From assembly GCA_025980465.1 (NCBI GenBank), contig JAICXJ010000004.1, positions 62,001 through 126,000 of the forward strand: a stretch of DNA of 64,000 nucleotides. The letters run 5' to 3'. The position numbers and the translations under genes are program-made. Each line of letters starts with the position of its first letter. Position 1 is the stretch's first letter. The DNA comes from Frankiales bacterium. GTDB lineage: Bacteria > Actinomycetota > Actinomycetes > JAFAQI01. The notes beneath the pieces were generated by a model, which searched no databases, was not told the origin of the DNA, and was given only the letters and a program-made list of their open reading frames with translations. Positions 31,856 to 41,873 of the stretch are shown here, in pieces.

Positions 31856-32835
31856 TTTGCTGCCGACGTCGCCGGGTCCCGCCACACCAGCATTCGCCCT
31901 CGCGGGGTGAGATCCACCGACACTCCGGTGGCTGCTGCCAGCGCATCGGCGTACACCGGGTCTGGATCCATCCGGCGCAGCTCCTCGGCGAGCAGGTCGC
32001 CGATCTCGCGGCGCGGCAACGGCAGCGCCCGCGGCTCCTCGCCGCGACGGCTGAGCGTCGCCGTCACGCCGTCGGGGCGTTCTATCGTGATCGTGGCATC
32101 GCTGCCGTTGGGCTGACGCATGACGATCTGCGCTGACGTGATGCCCGGACCGCCGCTGTTGTCGACCGCCGCCTCGACGCCGAGTCGTGAGCTCAGCCAG
32201 CCGGCCAGGAGTGCCGCGCTGGCGTTCCCGGCCTCGGCAATGACCGAGGCCGACTGTGGCTCACCGTCGATCCCGTCGAGGGCGGATGCCAGCAGCGATC
32301 GCCAGGGCGTCGCCCGAGCCCAGGCGAGGTCGGTGTCGCCGGGGATGAAATCGCAGGCCCGGACCCGAAGCGCGTCGGCCGGCTGGGCCGCCTGCGCGCA
32401 GTCGGTTACGCGCCGATTGGCGAGGACGCCGAGTGCATCGGTGGCGATCTCGTCGGGTGGGCTGCCGTGCCACCAGGTGACGACCGGCGCATCAGGTGCC
32501 AGCAGCGGCAGCACGACCGACTCGGCGTGCAGCGCCAGCCGCCCGTACATCCTCATCACGACGGCCTCGGTGGCACCGAGCCGGCCTCCGACCTGGACCT
32601 CCGCGTCGAGTCGGATGTCGGCATCGATGCGATGGCGTACGACGATCAGCAGCCGGCATGGATGTGCGGCGGCCGCGACCGTCGTCGCCTGCTCGGCCTC
32701 AGCGACCCGACGCTCGTCGACGACAGCGACGAGCGTGAGGGCCAGACCCGACGCGAGCGCACCGGCCGCGCGCCGCTCGGCAAGCAGCGCCTTGACGACA
32801 TCACTGCCGGTGGTGTCCCACAACGTCGTGGCCAT
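31852..32835 (-). CDS. opcA: Glucose-6-phosphate dehydrogenase assembly protein OpcA
   Basis: OpcA promotes assembly and activity of Zwf; it is known from cyanobacteria and Actinobacteria. The 327-residue product starts with TTLWDTTGSDVVKALLAER, and contains CRLLIVVRHRIDADIRLDAEVQ-type residues and the conserved VTWWHGSPP. Its partner zwf lies directly upstream, 35 bp away, and pgl overlaps its stop. No enzymatic residues are expected. The gene pair is a strong lineage marker. Confidence 0.93.
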   Translation of the reverse strand: MATTLWDTTGSDVVKALLAERRAAGALASGLALTLVAVVDERRVAEAEQATTVAAAAHPCRLLIVVRHRIDADIRLDAEVQVGGRLGATEAVVMRMYGRLALHAESVVLPLLAPDAPVVTWWHGSPPDEIATDALGVLANRRVTDCAQAAQPADALRVRACDFIPGDTDLAWARATPWRSLLASALDGIDGEPQSASVIAEAGNASAALLAGWLSSRLGVEAAVDNSGGPGITSAQIVMRQPNGSDATITIERPDGVTATLSRRGEEPRALPLPRREIGDLLAEELRRMDPDPVYADALAAATGVSVDLTPRGRMLVWRDPATSAAK

Positions 32836-32870
32836 CTATCAGCTCCCTGCCGTGAGACGCAGAATCGTGG

Positions 32871-34409
32871 TCATGGCCGCCGCCACACCCGGCCATCAGA
32901 GGCGAGCATCTCCTCGGCACCCCGTGGCCCCCATTCGCCCGCCCGGTACTTCTCCGGCTCCGACCCTTCCCAGAACTCCTCGAGCCGGTCGATCACGCGC
33001 CAGGAGGCGTCGACTTCTTCGTTCCGCGGGAACAATGTGGCGTCGCCGAGCAGGACGTCGAGAATCAGCCGCTCGTAGGCCTCCGGTGAGGACTCCGTGA
33101 ACGACTCGCCGTACAGGAAGTCCATCGAGACGTCGCGCACCTCCATCGCCGAGCCCGGCACCTTCGACCCGAACCGCAGCGTCACTCCCTCGTCGGGCTG
33201 CACTCGGACCACCAGCTGGTTGGCGCCGAGCTCGACGGTGTCGGTCGCGTCGAACGGCAGGTGCGGCGCGGTCTTGAACACCACCGCGATCTCGGTAACC
33301 CGGCGAGGCAGCCGCTTACCGGTCCGCAGGTAGAACGGCACCCCGGCCCAACGGCGGGTTTCGATCCCCAGGCGTACCGCGGCGTAAGTCTCGGTCTTCG
33401 AATCCTTCGGCACGTCCTCCTCGTCGAGGTACGACGGCACTCGCTCACCCGCCAGCCAACCCTGGTCGTACTGGCCGCGGATTGCGTACCTGGCAAGGTC
33501 GTCCGGCAGTGAGATGGCGTTGAGGACTTTGAGCTTCTCGATTCTGATCGCCTCGGCGTCGAACGACACCGGCTCCTCCATCGCGGTCAGCGCCAGGAGC
33601 TGCAGGAGATGGTTCTGCAGTACATCGCGAGCGGCGCCGGCGGAGTCGTAGAACCCGGCCCTGCTTCCGATGCCGACATCCTCGGCCATCGTGATCTGGA
33701 CCGAGTCGACGTAATGCGAGTTCCAGATCGGCTCGAACAGCGTGTTGGCAAACCGAAGCGCCAACATGTTCTGAACGGTTTCCTTACCGAGGTAGTGGTC
33801 GATCCGGAAGACATCCTCGGCGCCGAAGACATCGTCGACCAGCCCATTGAGCTCGCGGGCCGAGTTGAGGTCGTGACCGAATGGCTTCTCGACCACCACC
33901 CGGCGCCAACCGCCGGCACGCTCGTTGTCCGCCATGCCGGTGCGCTGCATCTGCTTGAGGACCACCGGGAACGCCGGCGGCGGGATCGAGAGGTAGAACG
34001 CCGCGTTGCCCTTGATGCCGTGACTGTGAAACATGTCATTGAGCTCATCGTGGAGCTGGTCGAAGGCGGCATCGTCGTCGAAGGAGCCCGGGATGAACTT
34101 CAATGACGAGGCGACCCGCCTCCACACGTCGTCGCGGAACTCGGTGCGGGAGTGCTCCTGTGCCGCCTTGCGCGCGAGTGACTCGAAGTCCCCAACGTCC
34201 CAGTCGCGTCGGGCGAAGCCGAGTAGGACGAAGCCCGGCGGGAGCAGGCCGCGGTTCGACAGGTCGTAGATCGCCGGGATCAGCTTCTTGCGCGACAAGT
34301 CTCCGGTCACGCCGAAGACCACCACTGCGCACGGGCCGGGTACGCGGGGTAGCCGGCGGTCGCGAGGGTCGCGTAAGGGGTTGCCGGCGCTGCCGGAGAT
34401 CACCGTCAC
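32871..34409 (-). CDS. zwf: Glucose-6-phosphate 1-dehydrogenase
   Basis: Zwf oxidises glucose-6-phosphate and makes NADPH, opening the oxidative pentose-phosphate pathway. The start is placed at the GTG at 34409 (512 residues; GTG 34403 is also possible), because the open frame further upstream lies within pgi. The nucleotide loop GVTGDLSRKK (33-42) and the active-site RIDHYLGKE are present. It follows pgi by 8 bp and precedes opcA. Confidence 0.95.
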   Translation of the reverse strand: MTVISGSAGNPLRDPRDRRLPRVPGPCAVVVFGVTGDLSRKKLIPAIYDLSNRGLLPPGFVLLGFARRDWDVGDFESLARKAAQEHSRTEFRDDVWRRVASSLKFIPGSFDDDAAFDQLHDELNDMFHSHGIKGNAAFYLSIPPPAFPVVLKQMQRTGMADNERAGGWRRVVVEKPFGHDLNSARELNGLVDDVFGAEDVFRIDHYLGKETVQNMLALRFANTLFEPIWNSHYVDSVQITMAEDVGIGSRAGFYDSAGAARDVLQNHLLQLLALTAMEEPVSFDAEAIRIEKLKVLNAISLPDDLARYAIRGQYDQGWLAGERVPSYLDEEDVPKDSKTETYAAVRLGIETRRWAGVPFYLRTGKRLPRRVTEIAVVFKTAPHLPFDATDTVELGANQLVVRVQPDEGVTLRFGSKVPGSAMEVRDVSMDFLYGESFTESSPEAYERLILDVLLGDATLFPRNEEVDASWRVIDRLEEFWEGSEPEKYRAGEWGPRGAEEMLASDGRVWRRP

Positions 34410-34417
34410 CGCGTCTC

Positions 34418-36088
34418 CTAGACCGTTTCGCCCTGCGCGGCCTTCAGCAGCGTCGCCAGACCCGTGGTGCGGTCGCTCAGATGCAGCCGGACGACCGGCC
34501 GGGAGCGGTCGCGAAGCGCTTGCAAGTCGCCGAGGGCCTGCGCCAGCTGAAGCCGGCCGAAGGTGAACGGCCGGTCGGGAATCGCCACATCGGCGGCATG
34601 CGCGCCGGTGATCTGCAGGAAGACGCCGACCGGCGGTCCGCCTTTGTGGAACTGGCCGGTGGAGTGCAGGAAGCGAGGCCCCCAACCGAAGGTGACCGGA
34701 TGCGGGATCCGGGCGGCAAGCAGATGTCGCAGCGATGCCGCCGCGGTGTCCTGCAGACGGTCCAGGTAGGCCATGATCGCCAGGTAACCGCGATCGCCGA
34801 CGGCGTCGAGGAGCGCGTCGAAGACGCTCGGCAGGTCGGTCGCGGCGCCGATGGTTGCGGCGTCCGCGTGCACCTCGACGCCGTTGCTGACGAATGCCGG
34901 TATGCCTTCGGGCAGTGGCCCTTCCCCGGCGGCTTTCAGCACCGCGTTCGTGTTGTCCTTCGACTCCTGCACGTTGGGCTGGTTGAACGGGTCGATGTCC
35001 AGCAGCTTCCCGGCGACCGCCGTCGCGAATTCCCAGGCCAGGAACTGCGCCCCGAGCGAGCCGGCCACGCTGGTGCCGTTCGGCGGCGGCGCGTCCCCGA
35101 GCAGGACGAGGTGAGTGTCCACGGTCGCGACGAAACCGGGGGAGTCCGGGCGTGGCACCACCACCGGCAGCAGGCCCCTGCCGCTCTTTCCGGTTGACTC
35201 CGCGATCAGTTGCTCGGCCCAGTCGCCGAAGCCGTTGATTCCGGATCCGTCATCGGCGATCACGACCTTGTCGTGGCCGTCGCGCCCTGACCCGCCGAGC
35301 GCGGCACCTAGTGCGAGGGCAGGGTTGCCGTCGTCCTCGGCAAGCGTTTCTGCGAGTGCCTGGGCGTCGTCGAGCAATTCGCCGACCGGTACGCCGGCGA
35401 GGCCGCTCGGCACCAGGCCGAACGCGGTAAGTGCGCTGTAGCGGCCGCCGACGTTCGGATCGGCCTCGAAGACTCGGTATCCGGCGTCGGTGGCGATCGT
35501 GTGCAGCGGCGATCCGGGGTCGGTCACCACCACGATCCGCTCGGTCGGATCGATTCCCGCCTCGCGGAAGGCTCGCTCATAGACCCGGCGATGGCTGTCG
35601 GTCTCGAGGGTGCCCCCGCTCTTGCTCGATACGACCACTACGGTCCGCTCGAGCCGATCGGCAAGGGCGGCGCCGACCTGCCCGGGGTCGGTGGTGTCGA
35701 GGGTGGTGAGCTCGACGCCGTACGTCGCGGTGATGACTTCGGGGGCCAGCGACGAACCCCCCATGCCGGCGAGCACGACATGGTCGACTCCGGCGGCGGC
35801 GAGCTCGGTGCGCAGCTCCTCGATCTGCGGGACCAGCGGCCGGGAGGCCGTCACGCAGTCGAGCCACCCCAGGCGGCTCGCGGCCTCCTTCGCCGCGTCC
35901 GGCCCCCAGACCGTCGCGTCCTTACCGACGATGGACGCCGCGAGGCCCTTGGTGGCGATCAGCGCGCTATCCCGCGCCGCGATGACGTCGGTGCCGGCGC
36001 TGCTGACGGTGACGCCGCCGGCAGCGACGACGTTGGGGTCGGCGCTCACGTCCTCCACTCCGGCCACGTCCGCCGCCCCGGCCGCCAC
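34418..36088 (-). CDS. pgi: Glucose-6-phosphate isomerase
   Basis: Pgi interconverts glucose-6-phosphate and fructose-6-phosphate. The 556-residue product has two SIS-type sugar-phosphate domains, with GMGGSSLAPEV and VVSSKSGGTLET in the first, and GFGDWAEQLIAESTGK in the second. The N-terminus is uncertain: the GTG at 36088 is the first in frame, and later GTGs could serve. The gene lies 25 bp after tal and 8 bp before zwf, and is one of the less usual members of this operon. Confidence 0.9.
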   Translation of the reverse strand: MAAGAADVAGVEDVSADPNVVAAGGVTVSSAGTDVIAARDSALIATKGLAASIVGKDATVWGPDAAKEAASRLGWLDCVTASRPLVPQIEELRTELAAAGVDHVVLAGMGGSSLAPEVITATYGVELTTLDTTDPGQVGAALADRLERTVVVVSSKSGGTLETDSHRRVYERAFREAGIDPTERIVVVTDPGSPLHTIATDAGYRVFEADPNVGGRYSALTAFGLVPSGLAGVPVGELLDDAQALAETLAEDDGNPALALGAALGGSGRDGHDKVVIADDGSGINGFGDWAEQLIAESTGKSGRGLLPVVVPRPDSPGFVATVDTHLVLLGDAPPPNGTSVAGSLGAQFLAWEFATAVAGKLLDIDPFNQPNVQESKDNTNAVLKAAGEGPLPEGIPAFVSNGVEVHADAATIGAATDLPSVFDALLDAVGDRGYLAIMAYLDRLQDTAAASLRHLLAARIPHPVTFGWGPRFLHSTGQFHKGGPPVGVFLQITGAHAADVAIPDRPFTFGRLQLAQALGDLQALRDRSRPVVRLHLSDRTTGLATLLKAAQGETV

Positions 36089-36113
36089 TCCAACGGCGAC
36101 GTTTCGTCGATGT

Positions 36114-37226
36114 TCACTTGGCGGCCAGCTTCTTCAGCTCTGCTTTCGTCGAGTCGACCAGTTCCTTCCACGAGGCCTCGAACTTCTCGACTCCCTCGTC
36201 CTCGAGCACCTTCACCACGTCGTCGTAGTCGACGCCGATCGCGGCGAGGGAGTCGAGGACCTCCCGCGCGTTCGCGTAGTTCGGCCGCACGGTGTCGCCG
36301 GTGATCTTGCCGTGGTCGGCGAGGGCGTGGATCGTGGCCTCCGGCATCGTGTTGACCGTTCCGTCCACGACGAGCTCGACGACGTACATCGTGTCGTCGT
36401 AGGCCGGGTCCTTCGTGGAGGTCGACGCCCACAGCGGCCGCTGCGGCTTGGCTCCGGCCGCCGCAAGCGCTCGCCAGGCATCGGTGTCGAACTTCTCCTC
36501 GTAGAGCTTGTAGGCGAGCCTGGCGTTTGCCACCGCAGCCTTCCCGCGCAGTGCTTTTGCCTCGTCGCTACCGATCTTGTCGAGTCGAGCGTCGACCTCG
36601 GTGTCGACCCGGGAGATGAAGAACGAGGCAACCGATCCGAGTCGGGACAGGTCGTGTCCCGCGCGGCGCGCCCGTTCCATGCCGGCCTGGAAGGCGTCGA
36701 TGACCTCGGCGTACCGCTGGAGCGAGAAGATGAGAGTGACGTTGACACTGATGCCCTCGGCCAACACCTGCTCGATCGCCGGAACACCGGCCTCGGTGGC
36801 CGGAATCTTGACGAAGAGATTGGGGCGATCGACCAACCACCACAGCGACCGTGCCTCGGCGACCGTTGCCTCGGTGTTGTGGGCGAGAGCAGGCGAGACC
36901 TCGATCGAGACTCGACCGTCGACGCCGTCGGTGGCGTCGTACGCAGCACGGAACAGATCGCACGCGTCACGGACGTCGTGGGCGGTCACCGCCCGCAGCG
37001 CCTCGTTGACGTCGACGTCGCGGATCGCCAGATCGCGCACCTGGTCGTCGTAATAGGAGCTCCCGCTGATCGCCTTCTGGAAGATCGTCGGGTTCGTCGT
37101 CTCGCCGACAACGTGGAAGTCGCGGATGAGGTTCGCCAGATTGCCCGTGACAAGCCGGTCACGTGACAGGTCGTCGAGCCAGATCGCGACGCCCGCGGCA
37201 GACAGTTGCTTGAGCGGATCGGTCAT
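36114..37226 (-). CDS. tal: Transaldolase
   Basis: Tal moves a three-carbon unit between sugar phosphates in the non-oxidative pentose-phosphate pathway. The ATG at 37226 has a strong site (GAGGAG) and gives 370 residues starting [15 protein letters not shown]; the frame is open upstream into tkt but without coding sense. The catalytic Lys is in [22 protein letters not shown] near the N-terminus is a family signature. The gene follows tkt by 35 bp. Confidence 0.95.
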   Translation of the reverse strand: MTDPLKQLSAAGVAIWLDDLSRDRLVTGNLANLIRDFHVVGETTNPTIFQKAISGSSYYDDQVRDLAIRDVDVNEALRAVTAHDVRDACDLFRAAYDATDGVDGRVSIEVSPALAHNTEATVAEARSLWWLVDRPNLFVKIPATEAGVPAIEQVLAEGISVNVTLIFSLQRYAEVIDAFQAGMERARRAGHDLSRLGSVASFFISRVDTEVDARLDKIGSDEAKALRGKAAVANARLAYKLYEEKFDTDAWRALAAAGAKPQRPLWASTSTKDPAYDDTMYVVELVVDGTVNTMPEATIHALADHGKITGDTVRPNYANAREVLDSLAAIGVDYDDVVKVLEDEGVEKFEASWKELVDSTKAELKKLAAK

Positions 37227-37261
37227 CTGGTGCTCCTCGTTCGGTAGTGGTTCGGGTCGTC

Positions 37262-39346
37262 TCAGTTGCCGGTCGTCGAGCCCGTTGTCGCGCCGACCTT
37301 GGACAAGCTCGCGTGCGCCGCCGCGACGACGCGGTCGGGCGTCATGCCGAACTGCTCGAACAGGATCTGGTACGGCGCACTGGCGCCGAAGTGTTCGATC
37401 GACAGGCATTCGCCCGCCTCGCCGACGAAGTCACGCCAACCCATCGCTACTGCTGCCTCGACCGATACCCGCGCGCGGGTTCTCGGCGGCAGCACCTCCT
37501 GCTGGTATGACGCATCCTGAGCCTCGAACCATTCCCGGCAAGGCATGGAAACCACCCTCGTCGGAGTTCCTTCTGCCTCGAGCGTCTCCCGGGCCTTGAG
37601 GGCGAGTGAGACCTCACTGCCGGTCGCGATCAGGATCACCTCCGCCGAGCCGGTCGACGCTTCCGCGAGGACGTAGGCCCCGCGAGCGACCCCCTCGGCG
37701 GAGGCGTGCGTCGAGCGGTCGATCACCGGAAGGTTCTGCCGGGACAGGATCAGCCCGACCGGTCCGTCGTGATGCTCGATGATGGTCCGCCACGCAACAG
37801 TCGTCTCGGTAGCGTCGCCCGGCCGCACGATGTCGAGGCCAGGGATCGCCCGCAGCGCCGCGAGGTGCTCGACCGGCTGATGGGTCGGGCCGTCCTCGCC
37901 GAGTCCGATCGAGTCGTGGGTCCAGATGTAGGTCACCGGCGCCTTCATGATCGCCGCGAGCCGGACCGCGCCCCGCATGTAGTCGGAGAAGGTGAGGAAG
38001 GTACCGCCGAAGACCCGCGTGCCGCCATGCACCGCGATGCCGTTCATGATCGAACCCATCGCGTGCTCCCGGATCCCGAAGTGCAGGACCCGACCATAGG
38101 GCGAGCCCCCGTGCGACTCCGGCAGGAACGAGTCGGCCCCCTCGATGTCGGTGTTGTTGCTCTCTGCGAGGTCGGCCGAGCCTCCCCACAGCTCGGGAAG
38201 CGCCGCGGCCAGCGCATTGATTACCGCACCACTGGCCTTGCGGGTGGAGATCGAGGTCTCCTCGGCGAAGTCCGGCAGCTTGGCATCCCACCCGTCGGGA
38301 AGCCGACCCTCAGCGATCCGGTTCAGCTCCGCGGCACGATCCGGATTGGCTTTCTCCCAGGCGTCGAACCGCTCCTGCCACGCGGCGTGCAGTGCCCGCC
38401 CCCGGTCGATCACCTCGCGGGTGTGCGCGAGCACCGGGTCCGGGCAGTAGAACGACACCGTTGGATCGAAGCCGAGGATCTCCTTGGTCTTCGCAACTTC
38501 CTCGGCGCCGAGAGCCGCGCCGTGCGCCTTGCCGGTGTTCTGCTTGGTCGGCGCCGGCCAGCCGATGATCGAACGCACCACGATCAGGCTCGGCCGGCTG
38601 GTCTCCTCCCGCGCCGTGACGAATGCGTCGTACACCGCCTGGACGTCGTTGACGTCCGGTACGTGCTGGACGTGCCAGCCGTACGCCTCATACCGCGCGC
38701 CGACGTCCTCTGACAATGCGACCCGCGTGTCGCCTTCGATCGAGATGTGGTTGTCGTCATAGAGCAGGACCAGGTTGCCGAGTTGCTGGTGGCCGGCGAT
38801 CGAGCTCGCCTCGCTCGAGATCCCTTCCTCGATGTCTCCGTCCGAGGCGAAACACCAGATGGTGTGGTCGAACGGGCTCTTGCCGGGCTTGGCGCCCGGG
38901 TCGAATAGGCCGCGCTCGTAGCGCGCCGCCATTGCCATGCCCACGGCGTTCCCGATGCCTTGCCCCAGCGGGCCGGTCGTCGTCTCGACGCCGGCGGTGT
39001 GGCCGTGCTCGGGGTGACCCGGGGTGAGCGAGCCCCACTGCCGCAGCAGCTTGAGGTCCTCGATCGTGAGTCCGTAGCCCGCCAACATCAGCTGGATGTA
39101 GAGCGTCAGGCTGGAATGCCCGCAGCTGAGGACGAACCGGTCGCGGCCGAGCCAGCCCGGATCGGTGGGGTCATGACGCAGTAGCCGCTGAAACAGCAGG
39201 TACGCCGCCGGCGCCAGGCTCATCGCCGTCCCGGGATGCCCGCTACCGGCAGCCTCGACGGCGTCCATCGCCAGCCCGCGGATGACCTTGACGGCGAGAT
39301 CGTCGGTGTCAGTCCACTCGAGCGCGTTGGTGCCTGCTGTGGTCAA
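37262..39346 (-). CDS. tkt: Transketolase
   Basis: Tkt transfers two-carbon units with thiamine diphosphate. I set a TTG start at 39346: GAGGAG (39352-39357) lies five bases before it, and the product of 694 residues starts [15 protein letters not shown], where similarity to the family begins. GSGHPG, the ThDP motif GDGDIEEG and the pyrimidine-domain region [18 protein letters not shown] (family block) are present. It is the first gene of the pentose-phosphate operon and is divergent from ctaB. Confidence 0.95.
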   Translation of the reverse strand: MTTAGTNALEWTDTDDLAVKVIRGLAMDAVEAAGSGHPGTAMSLAPAAYLLFQRLLRHDPTDPGWLGRDRFVLSCGHSSLTLYIQLMLAGYGLTIEDLKLLRQWGSLTPGHPEHGHTAGVETTTGPLGQGIGNAVGMAMAARYERGLFDPGAKPGKSPFDHTIWCFASDGDIEEGISSEASSIAGHQQLGNLVLLYDDNHISIEGDTRVALSEDVGARYEAYGWHVQHVPDVNDVQAVYDAFVTAREETSRPSLIVVRSIIGWPAPTKQNTGKAHGAALGAEEVAKTKEILGFDPTVSFYCPDPVLAHTREVIDRGRALHAAWQERFDAWEKANPDRAAELNRIAEGRLPDGWDAKLPDFAEETSISTRKASGAVINALAAALPELWGGSADLAESNNTDIEGADSFLPESHGGSPYGRVLHFGIREHAMGSIMNGIAVHGGTRVFGGTFLTFSDYMRGAVRLAAIMKAPVTYIWTHDSIGLGEDGPTHQPVEHLAALRAIPGLDIVRPGDATETTVAWRTIIEHHDGPVGLILSRQNLPVIDRSTHASAEGVARGAYVLAEASTGSAEVILIATGSEVSLALKARETLEAEGTPTRVVSMPCREWFEAQDASYQQEVLPPRTRARVSVEAAVAMGWRDFVGEAGECLSIEHFGASAPYQILFEQFGMTPDRVVAAAHASLSKVGATTGSTTGN

Positions 39347-39351
39347 TTCAG

Positions 39352-39357
39352 CTCCTC
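39352..39357 (-). promoter_or_regulatory. Ribosome binding site deciding the TTG start of tkt
   Basis: On the minus strand GAGGAG is followed by CTGAA and the TTG at 39346. No ATG or GTG in this frame has a comparable site, so it fixes the start codon. Confidence 0.75.
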
Positions 39358-39548
39358 TGGTCAACGCCCGCTGCGATCGAGACGGTGCGTCCTCGGTCGT
39401 CAAGGCTGAGCGTAGTGAGATCGCTACCGCCCGCAATCTCCGGTCGTGCGAACGGCCCGGTCCGCTCGACTACGTCCTTCCCGTGCCCACCGCGAGCACA
39501 CGCATGCCCTCACCCAGCCCCAGGCCGAGGAGCGGCACGACGGCCGGT

Positions 39549-39563
39549 TAGGATTCGAACGTG
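39549..39563 (+). promoter_or_regulatory. Leaderless-type promoter of ctaB
   Basis: TAGGAT (39549-39554) is followed by exactly 6 nt and the GTG at 39561, and no ribosome site is visible. This is the pattern of leaderless genes in Actinobacteria. The 214-bp spacer between tkt and ctaB holds no gene that I can support. Confidence 0.65.
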
Positions 39564-40430
39564 CGCCAACTGGTCAGTAGCTATGTGGCGCTGACCAAGC
39601 CCCGAATCATCGAGCTGCTGCTGGTCACGACGCTGCCGGCGATGGTGCTTGCCGCTCGCGGCATGCCGTCGCTGTGGACCGCCTGCGCCACGCTGATCGG
39701 TGGAACGCTCGCTGCGGGCAGCGCGAACACCCTCAACTGCGTGGTCGATCGCGACATCGACGCGAAGATGAGCCGGACCAGGCGTCGCCCGTTGGCCCGC
39801 CAGCAGGTGTCGCCGGTCAACGCGCTTCGGTTCGGAATCGTGCTCGGCGCAGCGGCAACGCTGCTGCTGGGGCTGGGCGCGAACTGGTTATCGGCCTTCC
39901 TCGCGGACGGCGCGATCGCCTTCTACGTGTTCGTCTACACGCTGGGACTCAAGCGACGTACGCCGTCCAACATCGTGATCGGTGGCGCGGCGGGCTGCTT
40001 CCCCGTGCTGATCGGGTGGTCGGCGGTGCGCGGTGATCTGGGCTGGCCGGCCGTGGTCCTGTTCGCGGTGGTGTTCTTGTGGACGCCACCGCACTTCTGG
40101 TCGCTTGCGATGCGGTTCAAGGATGACTACGCGGCCGCTGGTGTGCCGATGCTGCCGGTGGTCGCGCCGGCTGCCAGCGTCACCCGCCAGATCGTGGGCT
40201 ACTCCTGGGCGATGGTGGCCGCCTCGCTGGCGCTGGTCCCGTTCGGCGCGGGCCTCCTCTACGCCGCGGTGGCAAGCGTGCTCGGGGCCTGGTTCCTGTT
40301 CGAAGCGCACCGGCTGCACCGGCGGGTCCGCCGCGGCGAGCCGGCGAAGCCGCTCGCGCTGTTCCACGTCTCGATCAGCTACCTGTCGCTGCTTTTTGTG
40401 GCCGTGGCAGTGGGCCAGTTCCTCCGCTGA
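39561..40430 (+). CDS. ctaB: Heme o synthase (protoheme IX farnesyltransferase)
   Basis: CtaB adds a farnesyl group to heme b to make heme o in the membrane. The 289-residue product starts [20 protein letters not shown] and carries the prenyl-diphosphate motif [15 protein letters not shown] and a second, [17 protein letters not shown], with several spans between. The GTG start has a -10 hexamer 6 nt upstream. The 3' end overlaps the 3' end of ctaA by 56 bp. It is divergent from the pentose-phosphate operon. Confidence 0.95.
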   Translation: MRQLVSSYVALTKPRIIELLLVTTLPAMVLAARGMPSLWTACATLIGGTLAAGSANTLNCVVDRDIDAKMSRTRRRPLARQQVSPVNALRFGIVLGAAATLLLGLGANWLSAFLADGAIAFYVFVYTLGLKRRTPSNIVIGGAAGCFPVLIGWSAVRGDLGWPAVVLFAVVFLWTPPHFWSLAMRFKDDYAAAGVPMLPVVAPAASVTRQIVGYSWAMVAASLALVPFGAGLLYAAVASVLGAWFLFEAHRLHRRVRRGEPAKPLALFHVSISYLSLLFVAVAVGQFLR

Positions 40431-41313
40431 CCTCGCTCGCCAGCGGGGCGGTAAAGCCGAGCTGGAGCCAAATCGTCGACCCCCACAGCACCGTTGCTCC
40501 GGCGACGTGGAGCTCGACCACGCCGGAGGGAAGGTTGAGGAAGTACTGGGTGTAACCGATGGCCACCTGGACCAGGACGGCGACGGCGAGCCAGTTCGAT
40601 CGCCGTCGTACGACGGTGCTGGTCGCGGTCAGCCGTACCGCGAAAATCGTCGCGATGATCAGCCCGGTGAGGAGCAAGGCGGAGTCGGCGTGGAGCTGGG
40701 TCACTCGCTCCAGCGGGAACCCGAGTCGCCTGACGTGGCCGCCCGAGCCGGCGTGCGGACCGGTGCCGGTGGTAACGGTGCCGAGGAACAGCACGGCGCC
40801 GGCGACCCCGACCAGCAGGCGAACCAACAACACCAGCTCACGAGGCGCCATCGGCTCGGTCGGAGCCCAGTCCGGATCAGAGCGATGCACCAGCACCAGG
40901 GCCGCCCACAGCAGCACCATCGACAGCAGGAAGTGCGCCATCACCCAGGGCGGTGAAAGGTGGTAGATCACTGACAGGCCGCCGATGACGGCCTGGCCGA
41001 GGAAGCCCGCGACCAGGCTCCATGCCAGCAGTGCGAGGTCGCGGCGGCGGGGGGAGCGCAGCAGCGCCGCGACGGCGACCGCCGCGACGAAGATGCCCAC
41101 CAAGGTGGTCACGACCCGGTTGATGAACTCGACGAGCGCGTGGTACGACGCCGGCGCGACCAGCGACGTGCGGGTGCACTGCGGCCAGTCGGGGCAGCCG
41201 AGGCCGGAGGACGTCAGCCGAACTGCGGCGCCGGTGACGACGATCGCCGCGAGCAGGGCGGCGGCCGCGATGGCCAGCCGCCGGAAGGTCATGGGGGAGA
41301 CCGAGGCAGACAT
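40375..41313 (-). CDS. ctaA: Heme A synthase
   Basis: CtaA oxidises heme o to heme a. The 312-residue product has the N-terminal span and [30 protein letters not shown] and the later histidines in QLHADSALL and ELHVAGA that ligate heme. The protein ends in a polar tail that overlaps ctaB on the other strand. A TAGACT at 41323-41328 (minus strand) is 9 nt before the ATG, predicting an almost leaderless mRNA. CtaA works directly after CtaB. Confidence 0.94.
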   Translation of the reverse strand: MSASVSPMTFRRLAIAAAALLAAIVVTGAAVRLTSSGLGCPDWPQCTRTSLVAPASYHALVEFINRVVTTLVGIFVAAVAVAALLRSPRRRDLALLAWSLVAGFLGQAVIGGLSVIYHLSPPWVMAHFLLSMVLLWAALVLVHRSDPDWAPTEPMAPRELVLLVRLLVGVAGAVLFLGTVTTGTGPHAGSGGHVRRLGFPLERVTQLHADSALLLTGLIIATIFAVRLTATSTVVRRRSNWLAVAVLVQVAIGYTQYFLNLPSGVVELHVAGATVLWGSTIWLQLGFTAPLASEVSGGTGPLPRPQKAATGS

Positions 41314-41347
41314 GCTTGCCCCAGTCTAGAAAGGCGCGGTTCGCGAC

Positions 41348-41770
41348 CTAGCCGGTGACCGCCCGGCGGCGGCGCAGCACCTTGAAGAACACGGCAGCGA
41401 CGGCCGCCCGCTCGGCCTGCTTCCAGGCCCGCCGGTCGTCGAAGACACCACGGTTGCGTCGCGACGAAATCCGCGCCACCGCCCCGGCACGGACCATCAG
41501 CCCGGCCGGAAACGCGAATGGGAGCAGCACCCACGCCGCCTCGTTCGTGAGCACCAGCACCGCGCCCACCGCGGCGGCCGCGGCCAGCATGAGGAGGGCA
41601 TCGGCACTGGCGGCGACGCTTCGCCAGAAGTCGATGTCACTCCGGAACGGTTCGGCGACGTCACCGGCCCAGTCGGCGCTGGCCCAGGCGGGAAGAGTCG
41701 TCATGGCCGAAGACATCGGCAGCGCGTCGGCTGAGCCCGCTGAGCCAGATGGGCGACTCTCGCCTTTCAC
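41348..41770 (-). CDS. Small membrane protein of unknown function
   Basis: I place the start at the GTG at 41770, which has GGAGG seven bases upstream, giving 140 residues; the longer open frame runs into the ferritin-like gene on the other strand. The product has a polar N-terminal half with WASADWAGDVAEPFRSDIDFWRSV, then two predicted spans (roughly 67-82 and 86-105) and a basic C-terminus. I do not recognise the family. It is divergent from the ferritin-like gene, 103 bp away. Confidence 0.6.
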   Translation of the reverse strand: MKGESRPSGSAGSADALPMSSAMTTLPAWASADWAGDVAEPFRSDIDFWRSVAASADALLMLAAAAAVGAVLVLTNEAAWVLLPFAFPAGLMVRAGAVARISSRRNRGVFDDRRAWKQAERAAVAAVFFKVLRRRRAVTG

Positions 41771-41873
41771 GTGCGCACCTCCGCCGGTTTCGACCGGTTC
41801 GCGGAGGAGATATCTCAGCCGATGGCCGTACCGCGGGTGCGGCGATACCCGACCGCTTCGAAAGCGACCTGAC

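Noticed and set aside
34410-34685. N-terminal extension of Zwf
   Set aside because: The Arg/Pro-rich residues lie inside the 3' part of pgi in another frame and are not part of the G6PDH family.
39547-39560. GGATTCGAAC resembling the T-arm of a tRNA on the minus strand
   Set aside because: The flanking 5-bp stem does not pair and no acceptor or anticodon arm can be formed nearby.
41355-41873. N-terminal extension of the ferritin-like frame
   Set aside because: The 173 upstream codons overlap the divergent membrane-protein gene and have no ferritin similarity; the ATG at 41874 is the sensible start.
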